NCBI GenBank assembly: GCA_002794775.1
Contig: NBAY01000011.1
Span: 248,001 to 312,000, forward strand
Direction: 5' to 3'
DNA length: 64,000 nt
Origin: Porodaedalea pini
Taxonomy: Eukaryota; Basidiomycota; Agaricomycetes; Hymenochaetales; Hymenochaetaceae
A program made the position numbers and the translations under genes. Shown one piece after another: positions 1-10,855 of this stretch. The notes beneath the pieces were generated by a model that was not told the DNA's origin, did no database searches, and saw nothing but the letters and a program-made list of their open reading frames with translations. Each line of letters begins with the position of its first letter. Within the stretch, counting starts at the first letter, position 1.

Positions 1-2472
1 GCGCGGGCTCAAGCATGCCAATGTCTTCTTCGTCATCAAGTTCATCTTCATCTTCAGCAGCTTCACCGACTAGTTCTTCCTCTTCTTCCTCGCCCTCATT
101 CACCATGATCGGCTTGAGAATTGAGTCACCTTCGCGAGCTGGACGCTGCTTGGACGGGCTGCGTGAAGGCTCGCTCGTTCTGCCTGGCTGAGGTGTCAAC
201 TTCCTCCTCTTGGACGGAGAGCCATCACCACTTTCTGATTCGAAGAACTGATATGGATTGGGAGACTAATGAATAGCACATTCTAATCCAATGACTGCTG
301 ACTTACACGCTTAATTCCTTGGTCAGTCGGGGCACGAAGGTCAATAAGATCAGTAACCCTCAAGCCGAGGAGTCTGATTCGAAGTGGAAGGTAAGGTTTG
401 ATGAGCTCCTTTCCGATCTATATACAAGCAGAAAGAATAGGTCAGTATGAGGTTGTTGGTCTAAGCGGCAGCGTGCATACATTGACAAGATCCTCTTTCT
501 TAGAGATCCAACGCTCGAATGTCGCCCTACGCGTATGAACTGAACAAAATATGTGACAGTCAGGCGTAATTGCATGATTCAGATACGGATACATGCCTCG
601 GAAGGTATCGAGCTTGTAGGTTAGAATAATGACCTTCCCAGCCCACCCTTCAGTCTCCAAATCGCGTTCCAGAAGTGATGCTATGTACTCCAACTTCTGG
701 AAGATAGCTTCCTTCGTGTACACCGGCCTGAAAGTTCTATCATGTGAAAAAAAAAAAACTCAGTCTTCGCATTTAGGTTAGGTCTATGCCTTTCGCATAC
801 CTCGAAGCACCGACGCTCTTACGTTCTTCACGCTGAGACGGCTTAACCACAGTGGGAGACAACCCGAGATGAGTCTCGAAAAGGAAATCGACGGCAAATT
901 TTCGAGGCATGAGCCAGATGATCGCTCGTGCAGTTCTTATGTCTCCACAAGTCTTTTACGTTTTTATCAGGCACGCCGATAAGATTTCAGATCATTTTGG
1001 CATACCTTAACCCCGATGGCCTCCAACACCCTCTCGCCCACTCGTCCGATCCCGGGGACCTTCCGGACAGGAAGATCTCGCATGAATTCCATGACTGCTT
1101 CACGCGTGAAAGGCATGTGGAACTGGCCATTGGGCTTATTCTAAACGAGATTATTAGATATCGTGGTACTGTAAGTTCAGAAGTTCATGAACTTTTACCC
1201 TGTCGGAGCAGATCTTCGTGGGGCCATCAGTGCGCTAGAAGAAAACCATATATATTTGAAAATCCCAAACCTTTGCTAGCATCTGCTCTGAATTAGAGGA
1301 GCAAACATATACGTATTATCAGGAGAAGCGACGTACCATGTTCGGTGCGATACCAGCACTCGCTGTCAAATTCGTTTCCTCATAGATTCTAGCGCGTAAC
1401 TCTTCGACGCACTCTGCCGCGGCGATATTATGCTCTGCCATGTACTTTGTGATACTGGCAAGCATACGTAAGCACTGAGTGAATGAGTGCAAAGTCAAGT
1501 AAATGTACTTCAGATAACCTTCGTCACATCCAGCGATGAACATGTTGGGATCGTATCGTTTGCACACTTCCATAATCTTTGCGGAGACTATACCGACACG
1601 CTTGTAATCGACCGGCACAAGAATCAATTCCGGACAAAGTTTTTTGGCGATGTACTCTGGGGAAAGGGGGGTGAGTCGAGCATTTCATGCTACACGAGGA
1701 ACAAAATATCCTCACCAGGTTGACCCGCGCGTACACCGAATTTTCGAGCATCATAAGACCCTGTCGTCACTACACCGAGGCCGACCTATAAATTAAGGAC
1801 ATGCAAACGTTTGATTATAAGGTAAGTGAAGAGGACGCACGACTGCGAAGGGTTTGTCCTTAAGTTCAGGATTATGCTGAAGCTCGACGTTGGCATAGAA
1901 CGCGTCCATGTCTATGTGAACAATCGTTTGACTCAAGTCTCTCTTGGCCTCCTTTTCAGAGAACTGTGAAGGACTTAGAGCTAATGTGCGGCGCATGTAG
2001 AAGTAGTGTGGCTCACCAGTCGATCAACCTTGGCCTCCACTCGACCTGTACGGGGTTCTAGAATTTACGTGAGATATATATTGTTTTCGATTGCTCACCT
2101 ATATCCGAATCTCTCAAGAGCTCGTCCCGTCGTACCAGGATCTTGTTGATACGCTCTGTCCAGTCTGCATCGCGGCGTTTCTCATTCTACAGGGCCTCCA
2201 GTAAGACACTACGCTTTATGCACGAATCCCTTCTGATCGCAGCCTCACATCGTAAAACTTGGACCCCTTGGAAGCCTCTGCAATGAGGCGATTTATTTCC
2301 GCCTGATCATTTCCAAATCTGTTGAGAGGGGACTGTTAAACACGTCCAGTGGCTTGGGATCAGGGGTTGGTACTTACCCTACTTTGTGAGCAGAAGGTCC
2401 TGCAAGGCGCCTCAGAAAGCTGGGATTCTGTGACTGCGCTATCGGCTTAGGCTCATCCTCATCGTCGTCCAT
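1..2472 (-). CDS. DNA polymerase kappa (Y-family translesion polymerase), 3' end cut by window
   Basis: Translesion DNA polymerase of the DinB/kappa type, which copies past damaged bases in the nucleus. The start is the ATG at 2472-2470, giving MDDDEDEPKPIAQSQNPSF. It is followed by the kappa-type N-clasp (KVGFGNDQAEINRLIAEAS, about 2280-2400). The catalytic motif HIDMDAFYANVE lies near 1900-1920, and the second acidic motif reads GCDEGYL near 1530-1545. The NKPNGQF and VPGIGRVGE (helix-hairpin-helix) segments lie at about 1030-1140, and the little-finger region at 310-730. An acidic, Ser-rich tail runs off the window edge. At least ten short exons are needed. The usual second motif is S-x-D-E-A-Y; here the Asp and Glu are kept but the neighbours differ. 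Identity is secure from motif order; exon borders are approximate. Confidence 0.93.
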
Positions 2473-2563
2473 GATACTGCGGAGAAACTGAATTTAAAAC
2501 GGCGCCTTGTATGCGGTCTGTTCAAGCGAACTCGCGGCCGCGATTCTCATTCAGCCGCGATCC

Positions 2564-2574
2564 TACGTCACGTG
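2564..2574. promoter_or_regulatory. Candidate overlapping ACGTCA / CACGTG site in a divergent promoter
   Basis: The 368 bp between the polymerase kappa start (2472, minus) and the next plus-strand ATG (2841) is a shared divergent promoter. It contains TACGTCACGTG, which overlaps an ATF/CREB-type half-palindrome with an E-box (CACGTG). The motif match is seen; binding is not shown. Confidence 0.35.
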
Positions 2575-2640
2575 ATGCACATCTGCTAGACTCATTCAAC
2601 TTGAAGTTCCCTGAGACTCGATGAGACTCGATCCAACATC

Positions 2641-2718
2641 ATGGCACCGGACCAGGGAGAAACAGCTGTCCCGCTCAGAAATCTGAGGAGTACTAGTCTC
2701 CTTGGAGAAATTGACTAA
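2641..2718 (+). other. Short upstream open reading frame (25 codons)
   Basis: An ATG in a favourable context (CATCATGG) opens 25 codons and stops at TAA, 122 nt before the likely start of the next gene. It could be a uORF that lowers translation of the downstream protein, or it may lie upstream of transcription. Nothing in its peptide is recognisable. Confidence 0.25.
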
Positions 2719-2840
2719 GGTTGCTTCCTATGTGCATGGAGCAACCAGTGGAACTTTTTTGAATGACATCATTGTCACTCAGACACTGAATCTGAGAATC
2801 AGTGAGATGCGCTCTCTGTTACCCGCTCCCAACAACAACG

Positions 2841-3380
2841 ATGTATTTATCACGCACCTTCGGACGCCCTGCCCCGCTCTCTACACTCACTCGAAGCCTT
2901 CACGCGTCGCCGAGACTGTTCGGCCAGGACAAGACCACGAAAGGATCGGCGCCCGACTCGTCGCGGGATCGCTTCCCCGTAGAAAGTGTCGTTCTCGATC
3001 AAAATACACATTTAAAACATGCAGTATCGTCTAAAGGAGGAGATGAGGGCCGCGACAGAGGACAAGGAAATGCTGCTGCGAATCCCGAGTTGCCATCGAA
3101 GAAATTCGAGAATGACAGGGTGAAGATGCTTGGAACATTGAAAGACGCAGGAAGGGGCTCGGAGAATGTGCTGGTCGTCGAATCCGAGAAGCATGTTCGC
3201 GTACACGTCGAGGAGCATAGCACAGACGACTACCTCAAAGAGGTCGACTCGAATCCACCGGCGTCCACGAAGACGCATCGCATCGATGGCAATAACGACG
3301 CAACGCATCGTCCGAACGAGCAGTATGCGGATATCGAAAAAGAATACACGGTCACCAATCGCGGGGCAACCAGTCTATAG
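2841..3380 (+). CDS. Hypothetical protein with probable mitochondrial presequence
   Basis: A single-exon frame of 179 codons. The start chosen at 2841 gives MYLSRTFGRPAPLSTLTRSL, an amphipathic, Arg/Ser-rich stretch without acidic residues, typical of a mitochondrial import signal. The following LHASPRLF resembles a cleavage region. The rest is hydrophilic and Asp/Glu/Lys-rich with no recognisable domain or membrane segment (TDDYLKEVDSNPPAS). An in-frame initiator 39 nt upstream (2802) would add 13 residues and spoil the presequence. Similar short, disordered mitochondrial proteins are common in basidiomycetes. Function unknown. Confidence 0.6.
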   Translation: MYLSRTFGRPAPLSTLTRSLHASPRLFGQDKTTKGSAPDSSRDRFPVESVVLDQNTHLKHAVSSKGGDEGRDRGQGNAAANPELPSKKFENDRVKMLGTLKDAGRGSENVLVVESEKHVRVHVEEHSTDDYLKEVDSNPPASTKTHRIDGNNDATHRPNEQYADIEKEYTVTNRGATSL

Positions 3381-3604
3381 AATGCATTTCCGGACATGTA
3401 TAACAGACCTCGAGAGTCTGAGAGAGAATAAAAAATTAGCCAAAGTGTACTACCATTGAATAATATGTGACTTGATATCGAAATTTCAGGAACAGGGTAC
3501 ATTTAGACTCGTGGTTTGACAGCAAATCGGAGGGCGTACAAAAAGACAGACTTTAAGTTGTTACAGATTGTCGCGTATTTGAAGTCCGACCTCCGCGCCC
3601 TTTT

Positions 3605-3615
3605 TGCATGCGCAC
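3605..3615. repeat. Left target-site duplication of the LINE
   Basis: TGCATGCGCAC here recurs exactly at 10782-10792, at the outer edges of the LINE. The length (11 bp) fits target-primed reverse transcription. Confidence 0.75.
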
Positions 3616-3687
3616 TTTCTTTCCTACCATTATCATCCATCGTGGGAAAATTGTTCAGCTATCGCTTTCTCGTCTCGTCTCCCCGCT

Positions 3688-5920
3688 ATGGACAACAGCA
3701 TGTTGACCAGAGCAAAAGCCTCTCTACATAAGACAAAGTCTACTCGTTCCCTTGTTAATCCCAAGGACCCCACCAAGTGTGAGGAGTGTAAACAGGATCT
3801 CCCCTTCCACAGTCGCCAGTGTGTTAGTGGGACTGCCAAGCTATGTGTTGTTTGTGGTCGCGACAAGACCTACAACCACAACGACGCCGTATGTGTCCAA
3901 GTACAAGCGAATCGTGCCAATTGGTCACCCGATGTCGAGGCGGACGAACATGCCGCCAAACTTCGTAAACAAGGAGACCTTCCCCCCACACCCGACATCG
4001 AGTCGCAAAACATGCTTAAACGGTCGAATTCCGAGGAGGAATATAGGTCAATCCCGCCCCCTGCCCGTGTTGACAATGATGCTATGGATGATGATCTATA
4101 CATCCCGGACGAGTACCCTAGTCAGGCCCCTCAGGTCGACAACGACATGAACAATATCGATGAACAGGAGGACCCGGCTATCGCCGAAAAGGTCAACCGT
4201 TCTTTTGCCGATCTTACTAAGGAGACCATCGATATGATCAACATGCTCATTACTCAACCCACGTGGTTGTCCGATCACCCCTGGTATGAAGACCCCGTTC
4301 GTGCCGGGTCGATCCTCGCCAACATTGGTTCTAAGTTGGTATCTTGGATCAACAAATCCAACGCCTTCAATGACAAAACCACCCTCCAGAACTCGGCTAA
4401 TGAGAGTCTGGAAGCTTTTCATTCTACCTATCGCATTCACTCACCGTCCTTCAAACATGTTTTTGAAAATATTTATGTTAACAGCCAGACCATTTGTGAC
4501 CAAGAAATTACTGACACTATGCACTCCATGTCTAGGTCTATCCAACACTTATCAGCGGTTGTATCTTCTATTGCGGAAAAAACTAACACTATCGAAAAAA
4601 CAGCTTTTGGATGGCCCAGTTTCTGCAGTTCGCCCTACAGTTTCTTCTAACACCAACTCTAACAAACAAGTCAAAATTTTACCTGATCTGATCGCGCTCG
4701 TTTCGTCCACAATCCCAGATTTCCACCCCCGCCCCTATTGTCAAACAGCGTGTCCAGACTCTGAAAAAATGGACAAACAGAATATGCCACTGCTATTGCC
4801 AAAACTCATGTACTGGGTTCTGGCTATCGCATGACTTTGGAGGGCATGATCATCGCACCTGACAGTTACGCTCATTCAGCACACAACGCCCCTCGCGCAT
4901 CCCAAACCAAAGTTTACTACCCACCCATAGAAGCCGTCAGACAAAACCAGGATGGCTTCACCATCGTCACCTACACCAAAGCCACTCAGAAGAAACCTAA
5001 AGCTACTCCTACCAAAGTAGTCCGTGTCACTGAACAGAACCCTGACAGGGAAATTACCACTGTCCCAATTAACCAATCTAACAGATCGATGAATACTCGT
5101 GTTCATAACATACGACGTATTTTCTTTTCTCTTCTGGCAACCTCGCAGTCCGGCCCTCTACTCTTTCCATTAAAAATGCAGTTCACGCAGGCCTCAAGGG
5201 CAATCTGCTCTTTAAACACCTTGTTGTTTTGAACATGGAATACATGTCCAACAGCAACCTCCTTATCGCTTTTACTAACATCCATTCCAATTTTGATGCC
5301 CAACACAGCGTGCTTGTAACCCAGCTTAACCGAATCATCAACATTTCGGGTGTGAAGGCTTTCACTCCGTCGCCTCAGTTCAAGATGGTTATACCTGGTG
5401 TCCCGTCTACGACAAGGATACCAAACTCATCTATTCAGAGAAAGACCTTGTTGAGGAAATTTCTGCCTTGCCGCAATTCGAGGGTCATGAGTTCATGTTT
5501 CCCCCTCGCTTCATGTCATCCATCGAACATCTTAATCAGCACGACTATTGCAACGTTTCCATTGTCCTCAAAGACGACTCCCACCTTTGCTTCGATCATT
5601 TCTTCCTCCACAACAACCGCTCCGTCCCCGTGTTCAGAGTCATTCGCCAACTCGAGGAAATGAAAGCCCACCCAACAATCAACCAATGCGATAACTGTCA
5701 CCGCTTGGGTCACCCCACATCCAAATGTCACTCAGTAGCACGCTGCGCCATTTGCTCTGAACCACACCGAACGGCCGTACATGTCGCTAAATGCGCTCCG
5801 TGTATCGCCTCCAATAATCTCCAATGCGATCACTTTGCCCATTGCATCAATTGCCAGGGTAACCACAGTGCCAGGTCTTCGGAGTGTCCAGCTCACCGCA
5901 ATTATCGTTCTCCTTATTAA
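3688..5920 (+). pseudogene. LINE ORF1 (gag-like nucleic-acid-binding protein), frameshifted
   Basis: Starts at the first ATG after the 5' leader. The N-terminal Cys pairs CEECKQDL...CVVCGRDK suggest a small zinc-binding module. The frame holds to 4650, then coding sense hops between frames (about 4600-4830, 4831-5232, 5229-5460, 5468-5920), so several indels have accumulated. The C-terminal part has a CCHC-like knuckle (CDNCHRLGHPTSKC) followed by further Cys/His clusters (CAICSEPH, CINCQGNH). In LINEs such proteins coat the RNA. ORF1 and the open ORF2 frame overlap by 37 nt in the -1 register, so ORF2 was probably made by frameshift or reinitiation. Confidence 0.75.
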
Positions 5921-7236
5921 ACTTTATAACTGATGCAATTTCTGTCTTTTCTCTCAATATCTGCAATTCAGAGCCTACCTTTGACTTTCTTTTACACGCC
6001 TTTTCTTCTACACACGCTTCCCCTGATATTATTTGCTTTCAGGAAATCCCTACCATTTCATTGATCATCCCTTCCAAATTGTCGCCTTCTGGAGAGCAAA
6101 CTTTTCAAATTTGCAACTCCACCCCATATACCGCTTTCTGTCCTTCTTTACCCGCTAAACCACGATGCTGTACACTTGTACATCCTCGTATTATTCATCG
6201 TGTTTCCTTATACAACCCTGACTCCCCTTCTCCCAACATTACTGTCATTTCTATTGCCCAGGGAGACCTAACCCCTCTTTTACTTTGGAACATTTACAAC
6301 TCTCCGAGTCTTCATGAGTTCGAAAACCCTCTTCCTTCGCTTCACCTTCCCTCCAATATTTTCCTGGGGGACTTTAACAGACATTCGGATCTTTGGTCTT
6401 TCCCATTGCAGTCCGCTGAATTTCTGAAGTCAGCACTACTTGTTGACTGGATCATTGACAATGGCCTATCTGTTTGTAACCCCCCCAACCAACATACTTA
6501 TTTCAATCGCTCCAACCACGCTACATCCATTATCGACCTCGTCATTGCTTCAGATGACTTCACCCCCCTTCTTTTAGATCATGTCTCTATTTCAGACCTG
6601 TCCTTAGACATTTCCTCTGACCACCTTCCCATTCATTTCTCATTCAAGATTGACGCTCTTGCGTCCCCCCTGCAAAATCCCCTCCGCTCAATTTGCTCCT
6701 GGGACTTACCCAATTTTGTCGCGGAGTTCTGTAATTCCAAATTATTTTCATTCTCATTAGAAGGGATCCAATCCCCCAAGGTGCTGGACGACCTACTCTT
6801 TTCCTTTCAATCTTCTTTTTCAGATTTCGCCCTCATTTTCCTTCGCAAATGAAAACCGTGTTCGTACTTCGGCCCCAATGCCTGGTGGTCCAAAGCTTGT
6901 TCTAAGCTCTACCGGTCACATTGCCGCAATCCTAGCCCGGACTCACGAAAACTCCTCAACACTGAAATCGCATGGGCCAAGAACGCATTCTTTGGCGCCC
7001 GTCTACAACAATCTGACGCACATACAGTTTGGCATAATCAGTTTCTAGGTACCACACGCCGACACGTCCCTATCGGTGCTCTGCACATGTCCAATGGGTC
7101 CTTCACACTCACCGAGAGCGATAAGGCGTCTCTTTTTCGCAAAACATTTTTTCCCCCACTAACGTCGACGCCAGAGACTATTCCCCTCCCCGCTGTAGAG
7201 TTCCGGCGAGCGGCCAACCACTGCAGATCCCTCTAG
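5884..7236 (+). pseudogene. LINE ORF2, endonuclease portion
   Basis: The reading frame opens at 5884 without an ATG, overlapping the end of ORF1. Motifs of the AP-like endonuclease follow in order: SLNICN, DIICFQEIP, LGDFNRHSDLW, a TYFNR/IIDLVIA pair and SSDHLPIHFSF, which carry the Asn, Glu, Asp/Asn and His residues expected for metal-dependent DNA nicking. An in-frame TGA at 6850-6852 interrupts it; the same frame then continues with NAWWSKAC, the usual linker after the endonuclease. The frame ends at TAG 7234. A peptide resembling the pre-RT helix (IPLEAIRCTFQQL) follows in another frame at about 7225-7265. Confidence 0.8.
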
Positions 7237-7267
7237 AGGCCATCCGTTGCACATTCCAACAGCTATT

Positions 7268-8030
7268 GACACGTACCGGACTCAGAATGATTTGCCCGAC
7301 GCGTACCAGACACAGGATGATTTGCCCGACATCACATCAGCGGATCACTAGGAAGATCCCCCTGGCAATTCGGGATGTACTGGAAAGCTTATGTCATCGG
7401 AGTCAGTTGGGATGCGTACCGGAGATCTGCCCGATGATGGATGATGACTCACCAATTGGAGGATCTCAGTTCCGGTGGAGCTGCGATATGACCGGATGAT
7501 GGACCGAAGCAAATGGGGAAGTTGTCGCATGGACAGGTTTTCTTTTGATTTTCTATGTTTCTCTTACATTCCAAATGTTTTCTCTCCGACACTCTATGTT
7601 TCACCTGGTATGCACATTATACTCACTTTGGAATAATTTTCCTGTAGATAGATCTCTTGCACCTTGTATTTAGGGACTTCCCTGTCGTAGGTAGCAAGGG
7701 AGGAAATACTACCGCAGAGTTCCCCTCAGATAGGGCAGCTTCCGTGCGTGCAGTTAGTCTCCGCAACAGTTAGTTTCGTGGCAACCTTGTCTTCAGTCTC
7801 ATCTCTTGTCTTGTTTTCATTCTCGTCTCTGCTATTGCTATTGTCTCGCACCGGATTTGATATCTCGCTCATTCCGGCTCTGTACCGACACTCACATCGC
7901 GTCCAGAGCACCTTTCAATATTGACGCATACCGACATATACCGACACGTACCGACGTGTACCGACGTGTACCGAGATTTTTCCCACACTCATACCGAGCT
8001 TATATTTACTTCATAACTCAACGGAAACAC
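7268..8030. other. Foreign insert or rearranged linker inside the LINE
   Basis: This stretch has no LINE coding sense. It starts with two imperfect 30-bp tandem units (CGTACC..GATTTGCCCGAC, 7268-7327) and ends with several tandem ACCGAC-type units (about 7925-7975). At 7510 an A/G-rich run (AAATGGGGAAG) precedes TTGTCGCATGG, which would suit a polypurine tract and LTR start, but I could not find a matching end or duplication. It could be an LTR-element remnant or a rearranged junction between two LINE copies. Borders are approximate. Confidence 0.4.
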
Positions 8031-10619
8031 GTCCCCAAACGAACTACCGATCCTAAACAACCCATACACAGGATCTACACCGCCCTCCATGACTATCGCC
8101 CCATCGAGTTGTGTGACATTCAGGATGCACTTCAAGGCATTGATTGCAAAACGAGTCCTGGTAATAACCATATCTCGTACCGACACCTCAAGCTTCTCAT
8201 TGAACAGCGCAGACAATTTTTTGTGGACTTATTTTCTTTATGTTTACGAATCGGCCACTTTCCTTTACCTTTCAAAACTTTACTTGTCACTTTCATTCCA
8301 AAACCCAAACGTTCTGACTTTTCAGTTCCAAGAGCATATCGCCCCATTACCTTGGTCGACACCCTCGGTAAACTTTTTGAATGAGTTCTTTTTAACATTC
8401 TGCAACCTTTCTTTGAAACCAATCACCTGCTTCCTGACGCCCAACATGGATGTCGGAAACATTGTTCTTCCCTCACAGCCTGCTATGAACTACTTTCAAC
8501 CATTCTTTCTCAACCTTTTGCAACTAGCGGTGGTGACCGGATTAATTCCGTAGCACACCAACACCGCTATTTTATCACCTCTATCCTCACCGTTGACATT
8601 CAAGGTTTTTTTGACAACATTTCTCATAATCGTCTTCTTACCAAACTCACCCAATCCAACCTTCATCCTAACATCATTCACGTTCTTTCTATGTGGCTAA
8701 AAGACCGTCCTATTTCTTTCCATTTCAACAATTTCTTTTCCCCCCCTTTCATCAAACCTAACTGTGGTGTTCCCCAGGGATCACCGTTATCCCCCCTGAT
8801 TTCAATTTTTGCCGCAGCTGAAGCCATCACAGCTTATAACTCTAGATTCGGACCGCACCATCCTTTACTTGCGTACATGGATGACCACCTTCTTTCTTCA
8901 CGATCACTCAGCATTTCTACCAATTTGGTCTGTCTTCACAACCAGTTCCACTTTCTTTCTCTTCAGTTTCAATCCCTTGGTTTGTCCATTGACCCAGACA
9001 CTATCAAACTTCTTCATATCCTTCCATATCGTCCAATAGTGGACATTACCTTCTGTTCATTCTTACAAGACTCACCCTCTTCCTCTAATGCTTCCTTGAC
9101 TTTACCCAACACCCATGTCATTTGTCCATCACGCCACCTTATCTGGTTAGGCGTCATTCTCTCTTATGACCTTTCCCCCAAACTTCATTTTGAATCCCGC
9201 GCTAACAAAGTGCTCTCTACCCTTCACCAATGCCAGTTTCTCTTTAACCGGTCTAACGGCGCTTCCTTTCAATACGCCCGTCTCTTATACTTTGGCTTAA
9301 TTCATTCCGTCACCATTTATGGCACCGTCCTCTTTCCCAATTCACCATATATTTCTTCTATTCTTCAGAAAACACAAAACCGCTTTCTTCATTCTGTTCT
9401 TCATAGTAGAATTCAGCCGGTGGTGGCTGAATCCTTCTTATCAATCCCACCACTCAATCTGTTCATACGCTCACTTTCTCAAAGATTTTTACTCTCATAT
9501 TTTTTGCATTCTGAACATAACCCCATTCCAAAACAATATTTAATGATGTTGCTTCTTCCTGATGTTTTGATTCCTAAATCCACGCCTTACCCTGCATTTA
9601 CTCCAATCCACTCTCACCTTATTATGACTCCCATCCCTTCATCTTTACAATGCCACCGTGCTATCCGCAACTTCAATTTGTTCTTTCTACACCCCCCTCT
9701 GTATCAATATTTTATCTTCACAGATGGCTCCATCATTCCTGATGCCGATGGCTCCTACAACGGGGGCCATGGCTTTGCCATTATACACGATCACCAAGAA
9801 CTTGCTGTCTTTTCTTCAGTAGCGCACTCTCATTCAAACATTCTGTTTGAAGAGCAGGAAGTGCTCATCGCAGCCATGCATCGTATATCTTCTCTCCTTG
9901 TGAAATGCTTCACACCGATTCACATCCACATCATTACAGATTCACTCAACAGCGCCCAGCTCATCTTTTCGAATGACCCCCGACATGTGGAGTTCATCAT
10001 AACCTTTCGTCACCTATGTGGGATATTTCTCGCCCTTCACCATGAGGCTTCACACATAACCATCCAATGGCTCCCCTCTCATCGGGGAGTATTGGGCAAC
10101 TCCAAAGCTGATAAGCTCGCGAAAGATGCTGCATCCAAACCCGAACGTGAATCTACACCGGACTCGCTCCCCAACCTGAAGGCGCAAGTACAGCTCAATC
10201 TTCTCCGAGACTGGAAAGCCAGAATGCTCAACCTTCGTGGACATCGCTCCATTATGGAGCCGACCTCATTCATCCTTCACCCAACGCGCAGTCTCCATCC
10301 ATTTCTGAAGCTCCCTCCAAGGAAAAAGATACATCGCTCAGTTCTATACCGTGCTGCCAGCTTAATGCTAAATGCACTCGATCTGCATAATCGGAACCTT
10401 GAACCCCGTTGCCTGGACCCAGCGTGTATTAAACATGATGTCTGTCATATTCTCAATTGCTGCCCCTTTTTTGCATTAATTCAAAATGGCCTTTATCGTC
10501 AACGTTCCTTACCTTTATCATTCTCTGATTGGTTCCGCCCAAATAACTTTCTCCTTCTTTTAAAATTTGCTTTTTTTTTCGTTTCGTCGCCCACCGGACA
10601 GCATGCCGCTTTTATCTGA
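8031..10619 (+). pseudogene. LINE ORF2, reverse transcriptase and RNase H portion
   Basis: One reading frame carries the whole segment except for a TGA at 8382-8384, inside LGKLFE*VLFN, where LINE RTs normally have Arg. RT motifs: TVDIQGFFDNISH (first catalytic Asp, about 8595-8635), GVPQGSPLSPL (about 8767-8800) and AYMDDHLL (8871-8894, catalytic Asp pair). RNase H follows: FTDGS, an EEQE glutamate, TDSLNSAQL and SHRGVLGNSKADKLAK supply the D-E-D-H/D residues. The C-terminus has a C..C..H..C cluster (CLDPACIKHDVCHILNCC), as in RNase-H-bearing LINEs. Confidence 0.85.
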
Positions 10620-10781
10620 ATTACCACCCTCCTTTTACCTCTAGTCATGCAATCCATTCCTTTTATGTTTGACCAACCTTGTTAACACGCACCCGCATTT
10701 TCGCACTACGTACATAATTGTCTTTCTCTCGGTTCCCTTGCGGTTGGTAGTCTGTTAGAAGTAGATAGCAGAGATTATAAA

Positions 10782-10792
10782 TGCATGCGCAC
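10782..10792. repeat. Right target-site duplication of the LINE
   Basis: TGCATGCGCAC, identical to 3605-3615. The LINE 3' end just before it is AT-rich (GAGATTATAAA). Confidence 0.75.
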
Positions 10793-10855
10793 GTGCACCG
10801 TACCATCCAGTTGAGATTCTGCTTGTATTGCCATCGCTAGGTCTATGATACACAT

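Larger units (their letters stand above)
3616..10781 (+). mobile_element. Decayed non-LTR retrotransposon (LINE) with AP-type endonuclease, RT and RNase H
   Basis: The order is ORF1 with zinc knuckles (3688-5920), an endonuclease/exonuclease/phosphatase-type domain (5884-6640), reverse transcriptase (about 8045-9300), RNase H (about 9715-10130) and a Cys/His C-terminal motif (about 10400-10470). This layout is that of RNase-H-bearing LINEs such as the I/Tad group. Exact 11-bp duplications bound the element. The 5' leader is 72 nt. It is inactive: ORF1 has frameshifts, ORF2 has in-frame TGA stops at 6850 and 8382, and a foreign stretch of roughly 0.8 kb separates endonuclease from RT. It now lies between a small mitochondrial-type gene and ATG6, ending 74 bp before the ATG6 start (64 bp after its right duplication). 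Confidence 0.88.

Noticed and set aside
7510..8030. Solo LTR inside the LINE
   Set aside because: A polypurine-like run and TG start are present, but I found no matching CA end with a 4-6 bp duplication, so it is kept only as an unclassified insert.
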